From Acinetobacter sp. A47 (GTDB lineage Bacteria > Pseudomonadota > Gammaproteobacteria > Pseudomonadales > Moraxellaceae), in NCBI RefSeq assembly GCF_000805455.1, contig NZ_JSUS01000001.1, forward strand, positions 310,001-374,000: DNA of 64,000 nt. Direction: 5' to 3'. The notes beneath the pieces were generated by a model. The model saw nothing but the letters and a program-made list of their open reading frames with translations. It did no database searches and was not told where the DNA came from. This document shows positions 9,850-18,908 of the stretch, piece after piece. The position numbers and the translations under genes were made by a program. The stretch's first letter is position 1; each line of letters starts with the position of its first letter.

Positions 9850-11652
9850 CTAGATCTGGCGTGTGTTATCAATCAGCCAAGCCAGAACATCACCGGACAG
9901 GTGTTCGGCCAGTTTTTCCTGCACGGTTTGATGGTAGCGATTTAACCAGTCTTTTTCTTCCTGTGTGAGCATATCCACAACGATGCAGTCTAAATGAATC
10001 GGGCAAAGGGTGAGGGTTTCAAATTCTAAAAACTCACCGTAGGTTTTTTCAAAACCGGTGTGGAGCTGGTTGGCAACCAGATTTTCAATCCGAATGCCAT
10101 ATTGGCCTTCATGATAGAGTCCCGGTTCATTGGAGATAATCATGCCCTCACGCAGTTTGCTATATGCATGGATAGGGGCGTAATAAGAAAGCACTTGTGG
10201 CCCTTCATGAACATTCAGTGCAAAGCCTACACCGTGTCCTGTGCCGTGACGATAATCCAGACCATGCTGCCATAAAGTCTGGCGACAGATTGAATCGAGC
10301 AGAGGCGCGGCCAAACCTTCTGGATAAATGGTTTTTGCCAAAGCAATATGGCATTTTAAAACCAGTGTATAGTCACGCTTCTGTTGCGCTGTTGGCGTCC
10401 CGACAGGAACAACACGGGTAATATCCGTGGTTCCATCGACGTACTGCCCGCCCGAGTCGATCAATAACAGGCCATCACCTTTAATGAACGAATACTGTTC
10501 TGGCGTTGCACGGTAGTGAGGCAATGCACCATTGGCATTAAAGCCCGCAATCGTGGCAAAACTTGGGCCGATAAAGCCGTCTTGTTGCGCTCGGAAGGCG
10601 GTAATTTTCTCATCAATGGTCAGTTCTGAAATGTTCTCCTGACGATCAAGGGCTTTTTCTAGCCAGTGGAAGAAATGGCAAAGAGCGACGCCATCTTTCA
10701 CCATGGCATGACGGATATGCGCTATTTCACTTGCCTGCTTGCGCGATTTAAAAAGTGTACTCGGATTGATGTCGTAGACAACCTGAATATCCTTTGCAAT
10801 CGCCTGTTGATGAAAAATAGAGACTTTGGCCGGATCTAACAGTATCGATGCATGAGTCATATTGGCCAGAAAAGCGGCTGTTTCCTGATAGTGACGAAGC
10901 TCGATACCATCAGCTGTGAAAGCCTGTTGGGTGGCTAAGTCAACTTTGCTGCGATCAATAAATAACACAGCCTGTTGAGTGCTGATAAAAAGATGTGAGA
11001 GAAATACCGGGTTGTATTCTACATCTTGGCCCCGTACATTTAGCACCCAGGCAATATCATCTAGAGATGAAATGAAATGCCCTTCAATTGCCTTGGTCGC
11101 TAATGTTTCGCGGATGGCCTGAATTTTTTCTTTACGGGACAGGGCATTTAATCCTTCAGGCATTAAATGAATCTGCTCTAAAGGAAGTTCTGGACGATTA
11201 GACCAGATCGAGCCAATTAAATCTTGCTGGGTTTCAAGTTTGAAACCGCCTTGTTTGGCGGTATGTTCCAGTGCCTTAAATTGCTGGATTGAAAGCGTTT
11301 GCCCATTGACTGAAATGACCGAACTGGTCGGTAGGTTTTGCTCAAGCCAGGCAAGATGGGTCGAAGATTCATCACTGGTCAGTTTTTGTAATTGGAAGCC
11401 GGTGCCAGCGAGTTGTTGTTCGGCCTGAACCCAATAACGGCCATCGGCCCATAGACCTGCAAAGTTCTGGGTCACAACCACAGTGCCAACCGAGCCGCTA
11501 AAGCCGCTTAACCACTGCCTTGCTTTCCAGTAATCAGGTAAATACTCCGACATATGCGGGTCTGCACTCATGACAACCAAGGCATCAACATGCTGACTGG
11601 TCATGAGTTCACGAAGTTGTGCTAGTTTTTCCGGAACAGTTAAGTCGTTCAT
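9850..11652 (-). CDS. Xaa-Pro aminopeptidase (M24B family, long form)
   Basis: Cleaves the N-terminal residue from peptides with proline in second position. 600 residues, the long three-domain form related to eukaryotic aminopeptidase P1, with two creatinase-like N-terminal domains and a C-terminal pita-bread metallopeptidase domain. Metal ligands lie in LLIDSGGQYVDGTTDITR, in HGTGHGVG (near residues 467-474) and in the final glutamates (IISNEPGLYHEGQYGIRIEN region). There is no signal peptide, so it is cytosolic. Its start overlaps the stop of the upstream peptide transporter by 4 bases (ATGA), so uptake and breakdown of peptides are coupled. Confidence 0.93.
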   Translation of the reverse strand: MNDLTVPEKLAQLRELMTSQHVDALVVMSADPHMSEYLPDYWKARQWLSGFSGSVGTVVVTQNFAGLWADGRYWVQAEQQLAGTGFQLQKLTSDESSTHLAWLEQNLPTSSVISVNGQTLSIQQFKALEHTAKQGGFKLETQQDLIGSIWSNRPELPLEQIHLMPEGLNALSRKEKIQAIRETLATKAIEGHFISSLDDIAWVLNVRGQDVEYNPVFLSHLFISTQQAVLFIDRSKVDLATQQAFTADGIELRHYQETAAFLANMTHASILLDPAKVSIFHQQAIAKDIQVVYDINPSTLFKSRKQASEIAHIRHAMVKDGVALCHFFHWLEKALDRQENISELTIDEKITAFRAQQDGFIGPSFATIAGFNANGALPHYRATPEQYSFIKGDGLLLIDSGGQYVDGTTDITRVVPVGTPTAQQKRDYTLVLKCHIALAKTIYPEGLAAPLLDSICRQTLWQHGLDYRHGTGHGVGFALNVHEGPQVLSYYAPIHAYSKLREGMIISNEPGLYHEGQYGIRIENLVANQLHTGFEKTYGEFLEFETLTLCPIHLDCIVVDMLTQEEKDWLNRYHQTVQEKLAEHLSGDVLAWLIDNTRQI

Positions 11653-13190
11653 ATGGTTTCCAAATCAGGTTGAACTTTGCTGGTACTTTTGCCCATTAAT
11701 TTGTTGATTGGTTTCTTTAATAAAAATAACACGATTGCCCCAATAACCAAGGCCAGTACGCAGCGCATAAACAGGGTAGGTAAATTTTCGATAGCATCTG
11801 CTGCGACCTGTCCACCAATCAGGCCTGCCATGAGGTTGCCCAAAGCCGAACCGGTAAACCAGAGTCCCATCATTTGCCCGCGAATAACCTCTGGCGCAAG
11901 TTTGGTCATGGTTGATAAACCGATCGGGCTGAGGCAAAGTTCTCCTATAGTAAGCAGAAATAAAGCTCCAACTAACCAGAAGGGGGAAACCAGACCATCG
12001 TTAATGGCAAAATGGCTCGCCAGGGCCATCAGTAAAAAACCGCCTGCTGCCATTACAAGAGCAATAATAAACTTTGAAATATAACTTGGATCTTGGTTCG
12101 ATTTACCTAATTTTGCCCATAGCCAGGCTGCCACCGGTGCAAAAATAATAATAAAAATCGCGTTAATTGATTGAAACCAGACTGTTGGAATTTCAAAACC
12201 GAACACATGACGGTCGGTATGATCTTGTGCGAACAGGTTAAAGGAGGTCGGATTTTGCTCAAAGGCTGACCAGAACAGGGCAGAAGTGATCAGGAGGACA
12301 AAACAGATAATGATTTTAAATTTTTCACTTTGCTCTAAATTGAGGAAAAGCAGCAAATAAGCAAAATAACCAATAATTCCAAGGCCAATTCCTACGGTTA
12401 AGTAGGCCGCAACTGTGACCGGGTTGATATGAATGATTCCCATATAAGTCAGGGCAATCACCGCTGCGACTGTAAATAAAAAGCCAAATACAATTTTAGG
12501 GGCATTTTTATTGTCTACCACAGGTTGGTTGCAGCTGTTGCTTTGTTGCCGTAGTGCGTTAAAAGTTGCGAGCTGGGGCATCGCCATACATCGGAAAATT
12601 AAGAGTGCAATGAGCATCCCGAGGCCGCCGATACCAAAGCCTAAATGCCAGCCATGGTCTCTGACCAGAAGCCCCGTAATCAGCGGTGCCGTAAATGAGC
12701 CTATGTTAATGCCCATATAGAAAATGGAAAAACCCGCATCACGTCTTGCATCCTGGGCCTTATATAAAGTTCCGACGATGACTGAAATGCATGTTTTAAA
12801 CAGACCTGAACCTAAAACAATCAGAACTAAACCTAAGTAAAAGAAGGACTGATCAAGTAGGGCGGTCAGGGCAATTGACAGATGGCCCAAGGCAATAATA
12901 ATTGAACCATACCAGACTGCACGTGCTTGGCCTAACCAGTTATCGGCAACCCATCCACCGAAAACGGTCATTAGATACATGGAACCTGCAAATAATCCAA
13001 CAATTGCAGCGGCAGTTGGCCGATCCAGTCCCAGCCCACCTTGATTGACCATGGCAATCATATAAAGAATCAGCAAAGGTCGGATACCATAATAGGAAAA
13101 TCTTTCCCAGAGCTCGGTAAAAAACAGCGTTTGTAGGGGTTTGGGATGGCCGAAAAAAGCTTTATCGGATTGATCAAAGTCATATTTCAT
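11649..13190 (-). CDS. POT/PTR2-family proton-coupled di/tripeptide transporter
   Basis: Inner-membrane MFS-type peptide importer, 513 residues with 12 to 14 hydrophobic helices. The signature ExxERFSYYG is at residues 26-35, where the glutamate and arginine take part in proton coupling, and the family block PTR2-2 (FSIFYMGINIGSF) is also present. It is the first gene of a two-gene operon with the Xaa-Pro aminopeptidase. A long AT-rich upstream region shared with glnA should contain its promoter. Confidence 0.93.
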   Translation of the reverse strand: MKYDFDQSDKAFFGHPKPLQTLFFTELWERFSYYGIRPLLILYMIAMVNQGGLGLDRPTAAAIVGLFAGSMYLMTVFGGWVADNWLGQARAVWYGSIIIALGHLSIALTALLDQSFFYLGLVLIVLGSGLFKTCISVIVGTLYKAQDARRDAGFSIFYMGINIGSFTAPLITGLLVRDHGWHLGFGIGGLGMLIALLIFRCMAMPQLATFNALRQQSNSCNQPVVDNKNAPKIVFGFLFTVAAVIALTYMGIIHINPVTVAAYLTVGIGLGIIGYFAYLLLFLNLEQSEKFKIIICFVLLITSALFWSAFEQNPTSFNLFAQDHTDRHVFGFEIPTVWFQSINAIFIIIFAPVAAWLWAKLGKSNQDPSYISKFIIALVMAAGGFLLMALASHFAINDGLVSPFWLVGALFLLTIGELCLSPIGLSTMTKLAPEVIRGQMMGLWFTGSALGNLMAGLIGGQVAADAIENLPTLFMRCVLALVIGAIVLFLLKKPINKLMGKSTSKVQPDLETI

Positions 13191-13676
13191 TATTCAATTC
13201 CTTGAATGCTTTTAAGTTTTTATAAACATAACTTTGAGTTTGTTTATTCATAACAAAAAATTATGCATAAGATTTTTAGTTTTTTTAATAACAAATGCAA
13301 GTTTGACCTGTATAAAAAAAGTGAATGAAAAAGAACATGAATTGTAAAATTTGTTTTAGCCCGGCGTGGCCAAGATGAACAGAGGCAGCTTTATGCAGGC
13401 TAGGACAGCCAGCAGATCGCAGCCTTATGCCGGAAAACGCAGAAAATAAAAAAACAACCGGTTTTTAAATCAAGACAGTCCTTTGATTGAGATTTTAACC
13501 AGCCAGATCCGGTGGCTGAAAAGTCAATTAAGCTACTCATCCGGTAAGCTGGCTGCAAGAGATGAGATTATTTGTGACTCGTCCGGTCAGAATCTCGATA
13601 TTTTATATCAGAAAGTATTATGATCATGACCGACTGTTAGAAATTGATGCAATGGGTTATATCAGTGCAACAATTT

Positions 13677-13693
13677 TGCACTAAATTAGGGCA
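13677..13693 (+). promoter_or_regulatory. NtrC-type enhancer site upstream of glnA
   Basis: TGCACTAAATTAGGGCA matches the enterobacterial NtrC dyad TGCACCA-N3-TGGTGCA at 12 of the 14 conserved positions. It lies about 150 bp upstream of the sigma-54-like promoter, the usual enhancer distance for glnA. Confidence 0.7.
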
Positions 13694-13728
13694 ATAATGA
13701 GCAATTTAAATATGCCATAATTTGAAAA

Positions 13729-13745
13729 TGTGTGAATATGGTGCA
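13729..13745 (+). promoter_or_regulatory. Weaker second NtrC-like site
   Basis: The right half TGGTGCA is perfect and the left half (TGTGTGA) is poor. It starts 52 bp after the strong site, about five helical turns, so both would lie on the same DNA face and could load NtrC cooperatively. The distance is seen; the role is inferred. Confidence 0.45.
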
Positions 13746-13762
13746 TTTACACAAGCAAACAG

Positions 13763-13768
13763 TATAAT
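13763..13768 (+). promoter_or_regulatory. Possible sigma-70 -10 element upstream of glnA
   Basis: A perfect TATAAT hexamer lies 17 bases after the weak NtrC-like site. No good -35 hexamer is visible at 16-18 bp, so this would be an activator-dependent or weak promoter, by analogy with E. coli glnAp1, which NtrC represses. Confidence 0.35.
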
Positions 13769-13793
13769 GGGTCCAAGACAAGGAGCCTAAATC

Positions 13794-13811
13794 ATGAATA
13801 CTTATAAGTAA
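13794..13811 (+). other. Five-codon mini-frame MNTYK upstream of glnA
   Basis: ATG-AAT-ACT-TAT-AAG-TAA is preceded by AAGGAG eight bases upstream, a stronger ribosome site than most genes here have. It would be in the leader only of a transcript begun upstream (for instance at the TATAAT at 13763), not of the sigma-54 transcript. It may be a translated leader or chance. Confidence 0.3.
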
Positions 13812-13840
13812 TTCAAAGTTTTAGGTATGCTGTAAAAATG

Positions 13841-13858
13841 TTGGTATGATAATTGCTA
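13841..13858 (+). promoter_or_regulatory. Sigma-54 (-24/-12) promoter for glnA
   Basis: TTGGTATGATAATTGCTA has the invariant GG and GC separated by exactly 10 bases, as RpoN promoters require (consensus TGGCAC-N5-TTGC). Transcription would begin near 13869, about 50 bases before the glnA start. With the NtrC sites it implies nitrogen-regulated glnA. Confidence 0.7.
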
Positions 13859-13922
13859 ATTATACCTCAACACCTAACACGCACTTAACAAGTGCATAAA
13901 AATTTCATTGGAGCAAATGAGC

Positions 13923-15332
13923 ATGGCGAACAAGGTCCTTCAACTCATCAAAGAAAGTGGCGCAAAATGGGTCGATTTTCGCTTTACTGATACCAAGGGC
14001 AAAGAGCAGCACGTCACTTACCCGGCAGATACCATTGATGAAGATACCTTTGAAGACGGTAAAATGTTTGATGGTTCTTCAATTGCTGGTTGGAAAGGCA
14101 TTGAAGCATCTGACATGATCTTACGTCCAGATGCTGAAACCGGTTTCCTTGACCCGTTCTTTGCTGAACCGACTGTTGTTGTGACTTGTGACGTTATTGA
14201 GCCATCAACTGGCCAAGGTTACGAGCGTGACCCACGTTCAATTGCTCGCCGTGCTGAAGAATACTTAAAATCTACAGGGATTGGTGATACTGCTTTCTTT
14301 GGTCCAGAACCAGAATTCTTCGTTTTTGACGAAGTGAAATGGGACATCGACATGTCTGGCGCGCGCCACACCCTGATCGCTGAAGAAGCAGCATGGTCAA
14401 CCGGTAAAGACTATGAAGCAGGTAACTCAGGTCACCGTCCACGTGTGAAAGGCGGTTACTTCCCGGTTCCTCCGGTTGATTCTTCACAAGACATGCGTGC
14501 TGACATGTGTGCAAAAATTGAAGACATCATGGGCCCGGGCCGTGTAGAAGTACATCACCACGAAGTTGCATCTTGCCAGTTAGAAATTGGTGTAAGCTTC
14601 AACACTTTAGTTCGTAAAGCGGACGAAGTTCAACAGTTCAAATATGCAGTTTGGAACGTTGCCCATCAATATGCAAAAACAGCAACCTTTATGCCTAAAC
14701 CAATGGTAGGTGATAACGGTTCTGGTATGCACGTGCATATGTCAATCTCTAAAGATGGCAAGAACCTGTTTGCTGGTGATGAATATGCCGGTTTATCAGA
14801 AATGGCATTGTTCTTCATTGGTGGTGTGATCAAGCACGCTCGTGCATTGAATGCAATTACCAACCCTTCTACAAACTCGTATAAGCGTTTGGTTCCACAT
14901 TTTGAAGCGCCGATCATGCTTGCTTACTCAGCACGTAACCGTTCTGCTTCGATCCGTATTCCTTACGTTTCTAGCCCGAAAGGCAAGCGTATTGAAGCAC
15001 GTTTCCCAGATCCAATGATGAACCCGTACCTAGGTTTCGCGGCATTGTTGATGGCTGGTCTTGATGGTATCCAGAACAAGATCCACCCAGGTGAAGCTGC
15101 TGATAAAAACTTATATGACCTTCCTCCTGAAGAAGAAGCAAAAATTCCAACCGTTGCTCACAGCCTGGACATGGCACTTGAAGCACTTAAGAATGACCAT
15201 GAATTCCTGTTGAAGGGTGGTGTATTCACTAAAGAAATGCTTGATGCATATATCGAACTTAAAACTGAAGATGTTCGTCGTCTTAACACGACAACTCACC
15301 CGGTTGAACTTGATATGTACTACAGCCTGTAA
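13923..15332 (+). CDS. glnA: Glutamine synthetase, type I
   Basis: Makes glutamine from glutamate, ammonia and ATP; the main ammonia-assimilating enzyme, a cytosolic dodecamer. 469 residues from the ATG at 13923, chosen because GGAGC lies eight bases upstream; the ATG at 13917 is too close to it. Conserved blocks: [24 protein letters not shown], the ATP loop [34 protein letters not shown], and the adenylylation loop NLYDLPPEE, whose tyrosine is the target of GlnE. This indicates control by adenylylation as well as by NtrC/sigma-54 at the promoter. It is monocistronic and ends in a strong terminator. Confidence 0.98.
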   Translation: MANKVLQLIKESGAKWVDFRFTDTKGKEQHVTYPADTIDEDTFEDGKMFDGSSIAGWKGIEASDMILRPDAETGFLDPFFAEPTVVVTCDVIEPSTGQGYERDPRSIARRAEEYLKSTGIGDTAFFGPEPEFFVFDEVKWDIDMSGARHTLIAEEAAWSTGKDYEAGNSGHRPRVKGGYFPVPPVDSSQDMRADMCAKIEDIMGPGRVEVHHHEVASCQLEIGVSFNTLVRKADEVQQFKYAVWNVAHQYAKTATFMPKPMVGDNGSGMHVHMSISKDGKNLFAGDEYAGLSEMALFFIGGVIKHARALNAITNPSTNSYKRLVPHFEAPIMLAYSARNRSASIRIPYVSSPKGKRIEARFPDPMMNPYLGFAALLMAGLDGIQNKIHPGEAADKNLYDLPPEEEAKIPTVAHSLDMALEALKNDHEFLLKGGVFTKEMLDAYIELKTEDVRRLNTTTHPVELDMYYSL

Positions 15333-15345
15333 TACCCCTTCATTC

Positions 15346-15375
15346 AAAAAAGCTCGCTTCGGCGAGCTTTTTTTA
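15346..15375 (+). terminator. Intrinsic terminator after glnA
   Basis: Stem AAAAAAGCTCGC / GCGAGCTTTTTTT with a short TTCG-type loop and a T-run, 13 bases after the glnA stop. Confidence 0.95.
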
Positions 15376-15434
15376 TGTTTTTGATTCGATTGAAAGTCGT
15401 ACTCTTTTTTGAAAAAAAATCATGTACACTCATA

Positions 15435-15714
15435 GGGTCTGCTGACACTTCACCTTGCGAGCTAAAGCTCTCATTGCGACAGAGGATATTTTTTAGATGT
15501 TACAAGGCGGGCCGTACGAAATTTAGTGCTTCTAAATGAATACGAGCTAACGTCGTAACATCAAAAAATTTCCCTGTCCCGAAGGGTTATGTCTAAAACC
15601 TCCCCAAACTTCGTTATGAAACTTGACAAGGGTATCGCCATTGTCTACGTTTCATGCCTTGTTTCTGTGGTTTTAGCCTATAACGCAATGCATGGCTGAG
15701 GTATCAGCAGACCC
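15435..15714. mobile_element. MITE-like non-coding element (280 bp) ahead of ubiC
   Basis: The ends form a 20-bp terminal inverted repeat (GGGTCTGCTGACACTTCACC against the reverse complement of the right end, with three mismatches). Both ends are flanked by TA (15433-15434 and 15715-15716), consistent with a TA target duplication as made by IS630/Tc1-type transposases. There is no transposase frame; inside is a second inverted repeat (ATGTTAC near 15497, GTAACAT near 15555). It begins 60 bp after the glnA terminator and ends 25 bp before the ubiC start, so it probably separated ubiC from its original promoter or supplies a new one. Confidence 0.75.
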
Positions 15715-15739
15715 TAATGATGTTTTTAGTGAGCCAAGC

Positions 15740-16231
15740 ATGCGAAATTTACGACCAAACAGAATAAAAGGAAAAGAGCTTCCTGCAGTATTAAAAAAAT
15801 GGTTGTATGCATCAGGATCACTGACCCAACAATTGACCGATCTGGGGCAAGGTCAGTTTCATGTTGAACGTATTAAAGAACATTATCAGCGAATGACCTT
15901 GACTGACAGCCAGTGGATGAAAATGCCGCCCCAGCATGTGGCATGGGTGCGAGAAACCCATCTTTATGGTAGTGAACAACTGGCCTGGGTAAAAGCCAAA
16001 AGTATTTTCCCGATTTTAAGCCTGCAAAAGCAGGCAAGATTATTTCAGCATATCGGTAATAAACCGATAGGCTGGTTCCTGTTTCACAGAACCAGTCCAG
16101 CTTGTGAAAGACGGGTCATCTATCTGGAAGAAGGATGGACACGTCAGAGTTGTTATACTTGGCATGGTTGTAAATTTATCGTGCAGGAAACCTTTTTACC
16201 CGCATTTGAACAGTTTATTCAACAGCATTGA
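15740..16231 (+). CDS. ubiC: Chorismate lyase (chorismate to 4-hydroxybenzoate)
   Basis: Makes 4-hydroxybenzoate, the ring precursor of ubiquinone, by removing pyruvate from chorismate; a small cytosolic enzyme. 163 residues from the ATG at 15740. A start at 15692 would give 16 further residues, but those codons are part of the mobile element's inverted repeat, so they are unlikely to be native. Recognisable family features are the LYASGSLTQQL segment near the N-terminus, the central WVRETHLYG segment with its conserved arginine, and PACERRVIYLEEG near the C-terminus. It is followed 14 bases later by ubiA, the next enzyme. Confidence 0.88.
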   Translation: MRNLRPNRIKGKELPAVLKKWLYASGSLTQQLTDLGQGQFHVERIKEHYQRMTLTDSQWMKMPPQHVAWVRETHLYGSEQLAWVKAKSIFPILSLQKQARLFQHIGNKPIGWFLFHRTSPACERRVIYLEEGWTRQSCYTWHGCKFIVQETFLPAFEQFIQQH

Positions 16232-16245
16232 CGCTAAGGATTATT

Positions 16246-17127
16246 ATGGAAACAGTGCAGCATACGTCTTGGCGACAACGTTTGGAAGCCTATTATTATC
16301 TTTGCCGTTTTGATAAGCCGATTGGTACGGAACTGGTATTCTGGCCTACTATGTGGGCATTATGGATTGCATCTAAAGGTATACCGGACCTAAAAATCCT
16401 CCTGATTATGATCTTGGGCGTTATCTTCATGCGGGCTGCAGGCTGTGCCATTAATGACTTTGCTGACCGTAAAGTAGATGCGCATGTTGAAAGAACCAAG
16501 ACACGTCCTTTAGCCACGGGTGTAATTCGGGCAAAAGAGGCGGTTTTTGTATTTCTGGCTTTGGTGGCAGCAAGTGCTGCACTATTATTTTTTCTGCCGA
16601 TTGAAAGCTTTTACTGGTCGTTTGGTGCGCTATTTCTAGCGTTTATTTATCCTTTTATGAAGCGCTATACCCACTTGCCTCAGGTTTTTTTAGGTGCGGC
16701 TTTTTCCTGGTCCATTCCTATGGCCTATACGGCTGTTGGGCAAACGCCTGATTTAACCTGCTGGTTGCTTTATTTTGGCAATCTGGCCTGGACTGTGGCC
16801 TACGATACCCAATATGCAATTACAGACCGTGAATATGACTTAAAGATTGGGGTGAAATCGACGGCGATTCTATTTGGACGTTACGATATCCAGATCATCG
16901 GTTTGCTCCAGATGCTAAGCCTGCTCCTGATAGGGGGGGCCTTGTATCTGGAAAACCTGTTACTCCCATTTGGGCTGGCTGCACTAGGTGTTGTGGCGGC
17001 AGATTTTGCCTATCAGGCTTACAAAACAAAAGACCGTAATCCTCAAATCTGTTTCTGGGCCTTCCGTCATAATCGCTGGGTTGGGCTGATTATTTTTATT
17101 GGCATTTTTCTGGGTTTAATCTTTTAA
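16246..17127 (+). CDS. ubiA: 4-Hydroxybenzoate polyprenyltransferase
   Basis: Attaches the polyprenyl tail to 4-hydroxybenzoate in ubiquinone synthesis; inner-membrane protein with about eight or nine helices. 293 residues from ATG 16246, with TAAGGA six bases upstream. The first aspartate-rich motif is in GCAINDFADRKVDAHVERTK and the second in YDTQYAITDREYDLKIGVKS, both needed to bind Mg-diphosphate. It forms a two-gene unit with ubiC and ends at a terminator. Confidence 0.96.
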   Translation: METVQHTSWRQRLEAYYYLCRFDKPIGTELVFWPTMWALWIASKGIPDLKILLIMILGVIFMRAAGCAINDFADRKVDAHVERTKTRPLATGVIRAKEAVFVFLALVAASAALLFFLPIESFYWSFGALFLAFIYPFMKRYTHLPQVFLGAAFSWSIPMAYTAVGQTPDLTCWLLYFGNLAWTVAYDTQYAITDREYDLKIGVKSTAILFGRYDIQIIGLLQMLSLLLIGGALYLENLLLPFGLAALGVVAADFAYQAYKTKDRNPQICFWAFRHNRWVGLIIFIGIFLGLIF

Positions 17128-17144
17128 ATTGACTGGTTCGTTGA

Positions 17145-17172
17145 AAAGTGTCCTAGGCAGGGCACTTTTTTT
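17145..17172 (+). terminator. Intrinsic terminator after ubiA
   Basis: Stem AAAGTGTCCT / AGGGCACTTTTTTT (one G-T pair), T-run of seven. Confidence 0.85.
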
Positions 17173-17235
17173 ATGTCTTAATAAGCTGGCATGTAGTTTC
17201 ATGCACAACAAAAACAAGGACTAAAAGGATATTTT

Positions 17236-18573
17236 ATGAAACGGTCTAAAATCGCACTGGCAATGGCATTTTCTATTTCTGCTTCATTCTTAACGGCATG
17301 TAATGATAATGATGATAACTATACCGGGGTAGATTCGGATAAAACCTATTTATCTGAAAGCACTTATTCCAAGGATAAAGTGGATAATGCTTCATCAATT
17401 AAAGTCATGACTTATAATATGGTAAATGTTCAGGGCCGTACTGCCAAAGCGACTGCCTTGGTTATGTTCCCGAAAGTTGCGGCGCCTAAAGATGGCTATC
17501 GTGTGGTGGTGTGGGAGCATGGAACAGTCGGGGTGGGTGATAGTTGCGCGCCTAGTAATAATGTAATCAGTGCACGTTTTAAAATTCTTGCTGAAAGCTT
17601 GCTGGCTGCTGGTTATGTGATCGTTGCTCCTGATTATGAAGGTTTAGGTACACCCGGCATTCATCCTTACCTGAACCTGTCTAGTGAAGCAAAATCTGCA
17701 CTGGCTGCCGTCAAGGCTGCAAAAGATCATTATGGCATGCAGCTAAATGGTGAATGGATGTCGATTGGCCAGTCTCAAGGGGGGCAGGCCTCTTTGGGTA
17801 CAGCAGAATATGCAAATGCTGATACCAGTTATAAAGGGGCAGTTGCTGGCGCACCTGCGTCGAGTTTAGGAAAAATTATTCTTGAAGTTGCGCCTGCAGC
17901 TTTGGCCGATATCGAGTCTAAAGAAATAGCAGCTGGTGTACCGCTGAGCAAACGTGTATCTGTTGATTCTTATGCGACCTTACTGGCTTATGCGGCATTA
18001 ACCGGTGTAGGGATCAAGGCTTATGAACCAAGATTTAATTATCGAGATCTGTTTCAGGAGAGAGCAAAACCACTTGCTGAGTTTGCAGAAGGTACAACCG
18101 GTGAGAATGGTCTTTGTCTTGATGATGGCAGTGATCCGAGCCTTAGCCTGATCGAGAAGTTTAAAACGGACATTATTCAGTATATGAATGCTAATCCTGA
18201 TAAAAAGGTAATGGATTATCCTGGTCTGGATGTGAACAACTTTAAAAATAATGAGACCGTTCAAAAGTTTCTGATCGCGAGCCAGCCTGGTACAAAACGT
18301 ATTGACAAGCCTGTTTATATTGTACAGGGAACAGCTGATACAAACGTACCGTTCCCTGTTACCAAAGCATTAGTTGCGAATCTGGAGGCATTAGGTTCAG
18401 CAAATGTGAAGCTCGATCCTGTCTTAAATGCGACCCATACTCAAGCGATCGTCTGCCGAAATCTGCAGGTATATAATTTTGTTCAGGCCCAGATGCCTGC
18501 TAAAACAAATATTGTGGTTGATCCTGCCAAGATTGATGCCAGCCAGAGCCCTCACTGTACGGGTAAATTTTAA
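17236..18573 (+). CDS. Lipoprotein alpha/beta-hydrolase, secretory-lipase-like
   Basis: Probable envelope esterase or lipase. 445 residues; a lipoprotein signal with lipobox LTAC puts the acylated Cys at residue 22, followed by an Asp/Asn-rich linker (NDNDDN), which is compatible with outer-membrane sorting. The alpha/beta-hydrolase nucleophile elbow GQSQGG places the catalytic serine at residue 180. The acid and histidine are probably in GTADTNVPF and NATHTQAI near the C-terminus. Overall it resembles the fungal-type LIP (secretory lipase) branch that also occurs in Acinetobacter. Substrate unknown. It is monocistronic with its own terminator. Confidence 0.82.
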   Translation: MKRSKIALAMAFSISASFLTACNDNDDNYTGVDSDKTYLSESTYSKDKVDNASSIKVMTYNMVNVQGRTAKATALVMFPKVAAPKDGYRVVVWEHGTVGVGDSCAPSNNVISARFKILAESLLAAGYVIVAPDYEGLGTPGIHPYLNLSSEAKSALAAVKAAKDHYGMQLNGEWMSIGQSQGGQASLGTAEYANADTSYKGAVAGAPASSLGKIILEVAPAALADIESKEIAAGVPLSKRVSVDSYATLLAYAALTGVGIKAYEPRFNYRDLFQERAKPLAEFAEGTTGENGLCLDDGSDPSLSLIEKFKTDIIQYMNANPDKKVMDYPGLDVNNFKNNETVQKFLIASQPGTKRIDKPVYIVQGTADTNVPFPVTKALVANLEALGSANVKLDPVLNATHTQAIVCRNLQVYNFVQAQMPAKTNIVVDPAKIDASQSPHCTGKF

Positions 18574-18600
18574 GATTTTCATTTAGGTAGAAATTTGCTT

Positions 18601-18634
18601 TAAAAAAGAGTCTCTTTATCGAGGCTCTTTTTTG
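18601..18634 (+). terminator. Intrinsic terminator after the lipase-like gene
   Basis: Stem AAAAAAGAGTCTC / GAGGCTCTTTTTT with a short loop and T-run. Confidence 0.85.
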
Positions 18635-18683
18635 TTATATTGTTGCATTGTTAAAATAGATGTCGTTTGAGTTTAAAGCAGCT

Positions 18684-18890
18684 ATGAGCCAGCAACCTGT
18701 TGAAAAAAAATCAGTTCCTTGGTTATTGATGAGTCTGGGGTTGTTGATCCCTATTTTTATTGTGGGAATGGCTTTTCTTGCGGCAAAAAGTGATGCGCAA
18801 ACCAAGAAGAAATATGATCAGCAACATGCAGAGATTGCCAAAAAGTTTGAACAGCAGAAAAGTGCTGAACAAACAGCAAAAGCCGAATAG
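18684..18890 (+). CDS. Small single-span membrane protein, function unknown
   Basis: 68 residues from ATG 18684 (MSQQPVEKKSVPWLL...). One hydrophobic helix covers about residues 12-33 (SLGLLIPIFIVGMAFLAA). The tail is a charged, Gln/Lys/Ala-rich helix likely to form a coiled coil. An in-frame ATG at 18660 would add eight residues, but it is close to a possible -10 (TAAAAT at 18652) and has no ribosome site. I do not recognise a family; it resembles short conserved Acinetobacter proteins. Convergent with the DUF2726 gene. Confidence 0.6.
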   Translation: MSQQPVEKKSVPWLLMSLGLLIPIFIVGMAFLAAKSDAQTKKKYDQQHAEIAKKFEQQKSAEQTAKAE

Positions 18891-18908
18891 AGACAGCAAT
18901 AACTTTTG

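Larger units (their letters stand above)
13191..13922. other. Intergenic control region between the peptide transporter and glnA
   Basis: This 730-base stretch contains the glnA control elements listed separately. Other things seen: a 24-codon basic frame at 13375-13449 (MNRGSFMQARTASRSQPYAG then KRRK) without a convincing ribosome site; a stem CAGCCA (13500-13505) with TGGCTG (13513-13518) lacking a T-run; and AT-rich sequence at 13200-13340 that should carry the leftward transporter promoter. I recognise no established RNA gene here. Confidence 0.4.

Noticed and set aside
13375-13449. 24-codon Arg/Ser-rich frame upstream of glnA
   Set aside because: Basic and intact but no clear ribosome site or promoter; kept only as a note.
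15692-15739. Upstream start for ubiC adding 16 residues
   Set aside because: These codons are the right inverted repeat of the MITE-like element and a few flanking bases, so they are not part of the ancestral gene.
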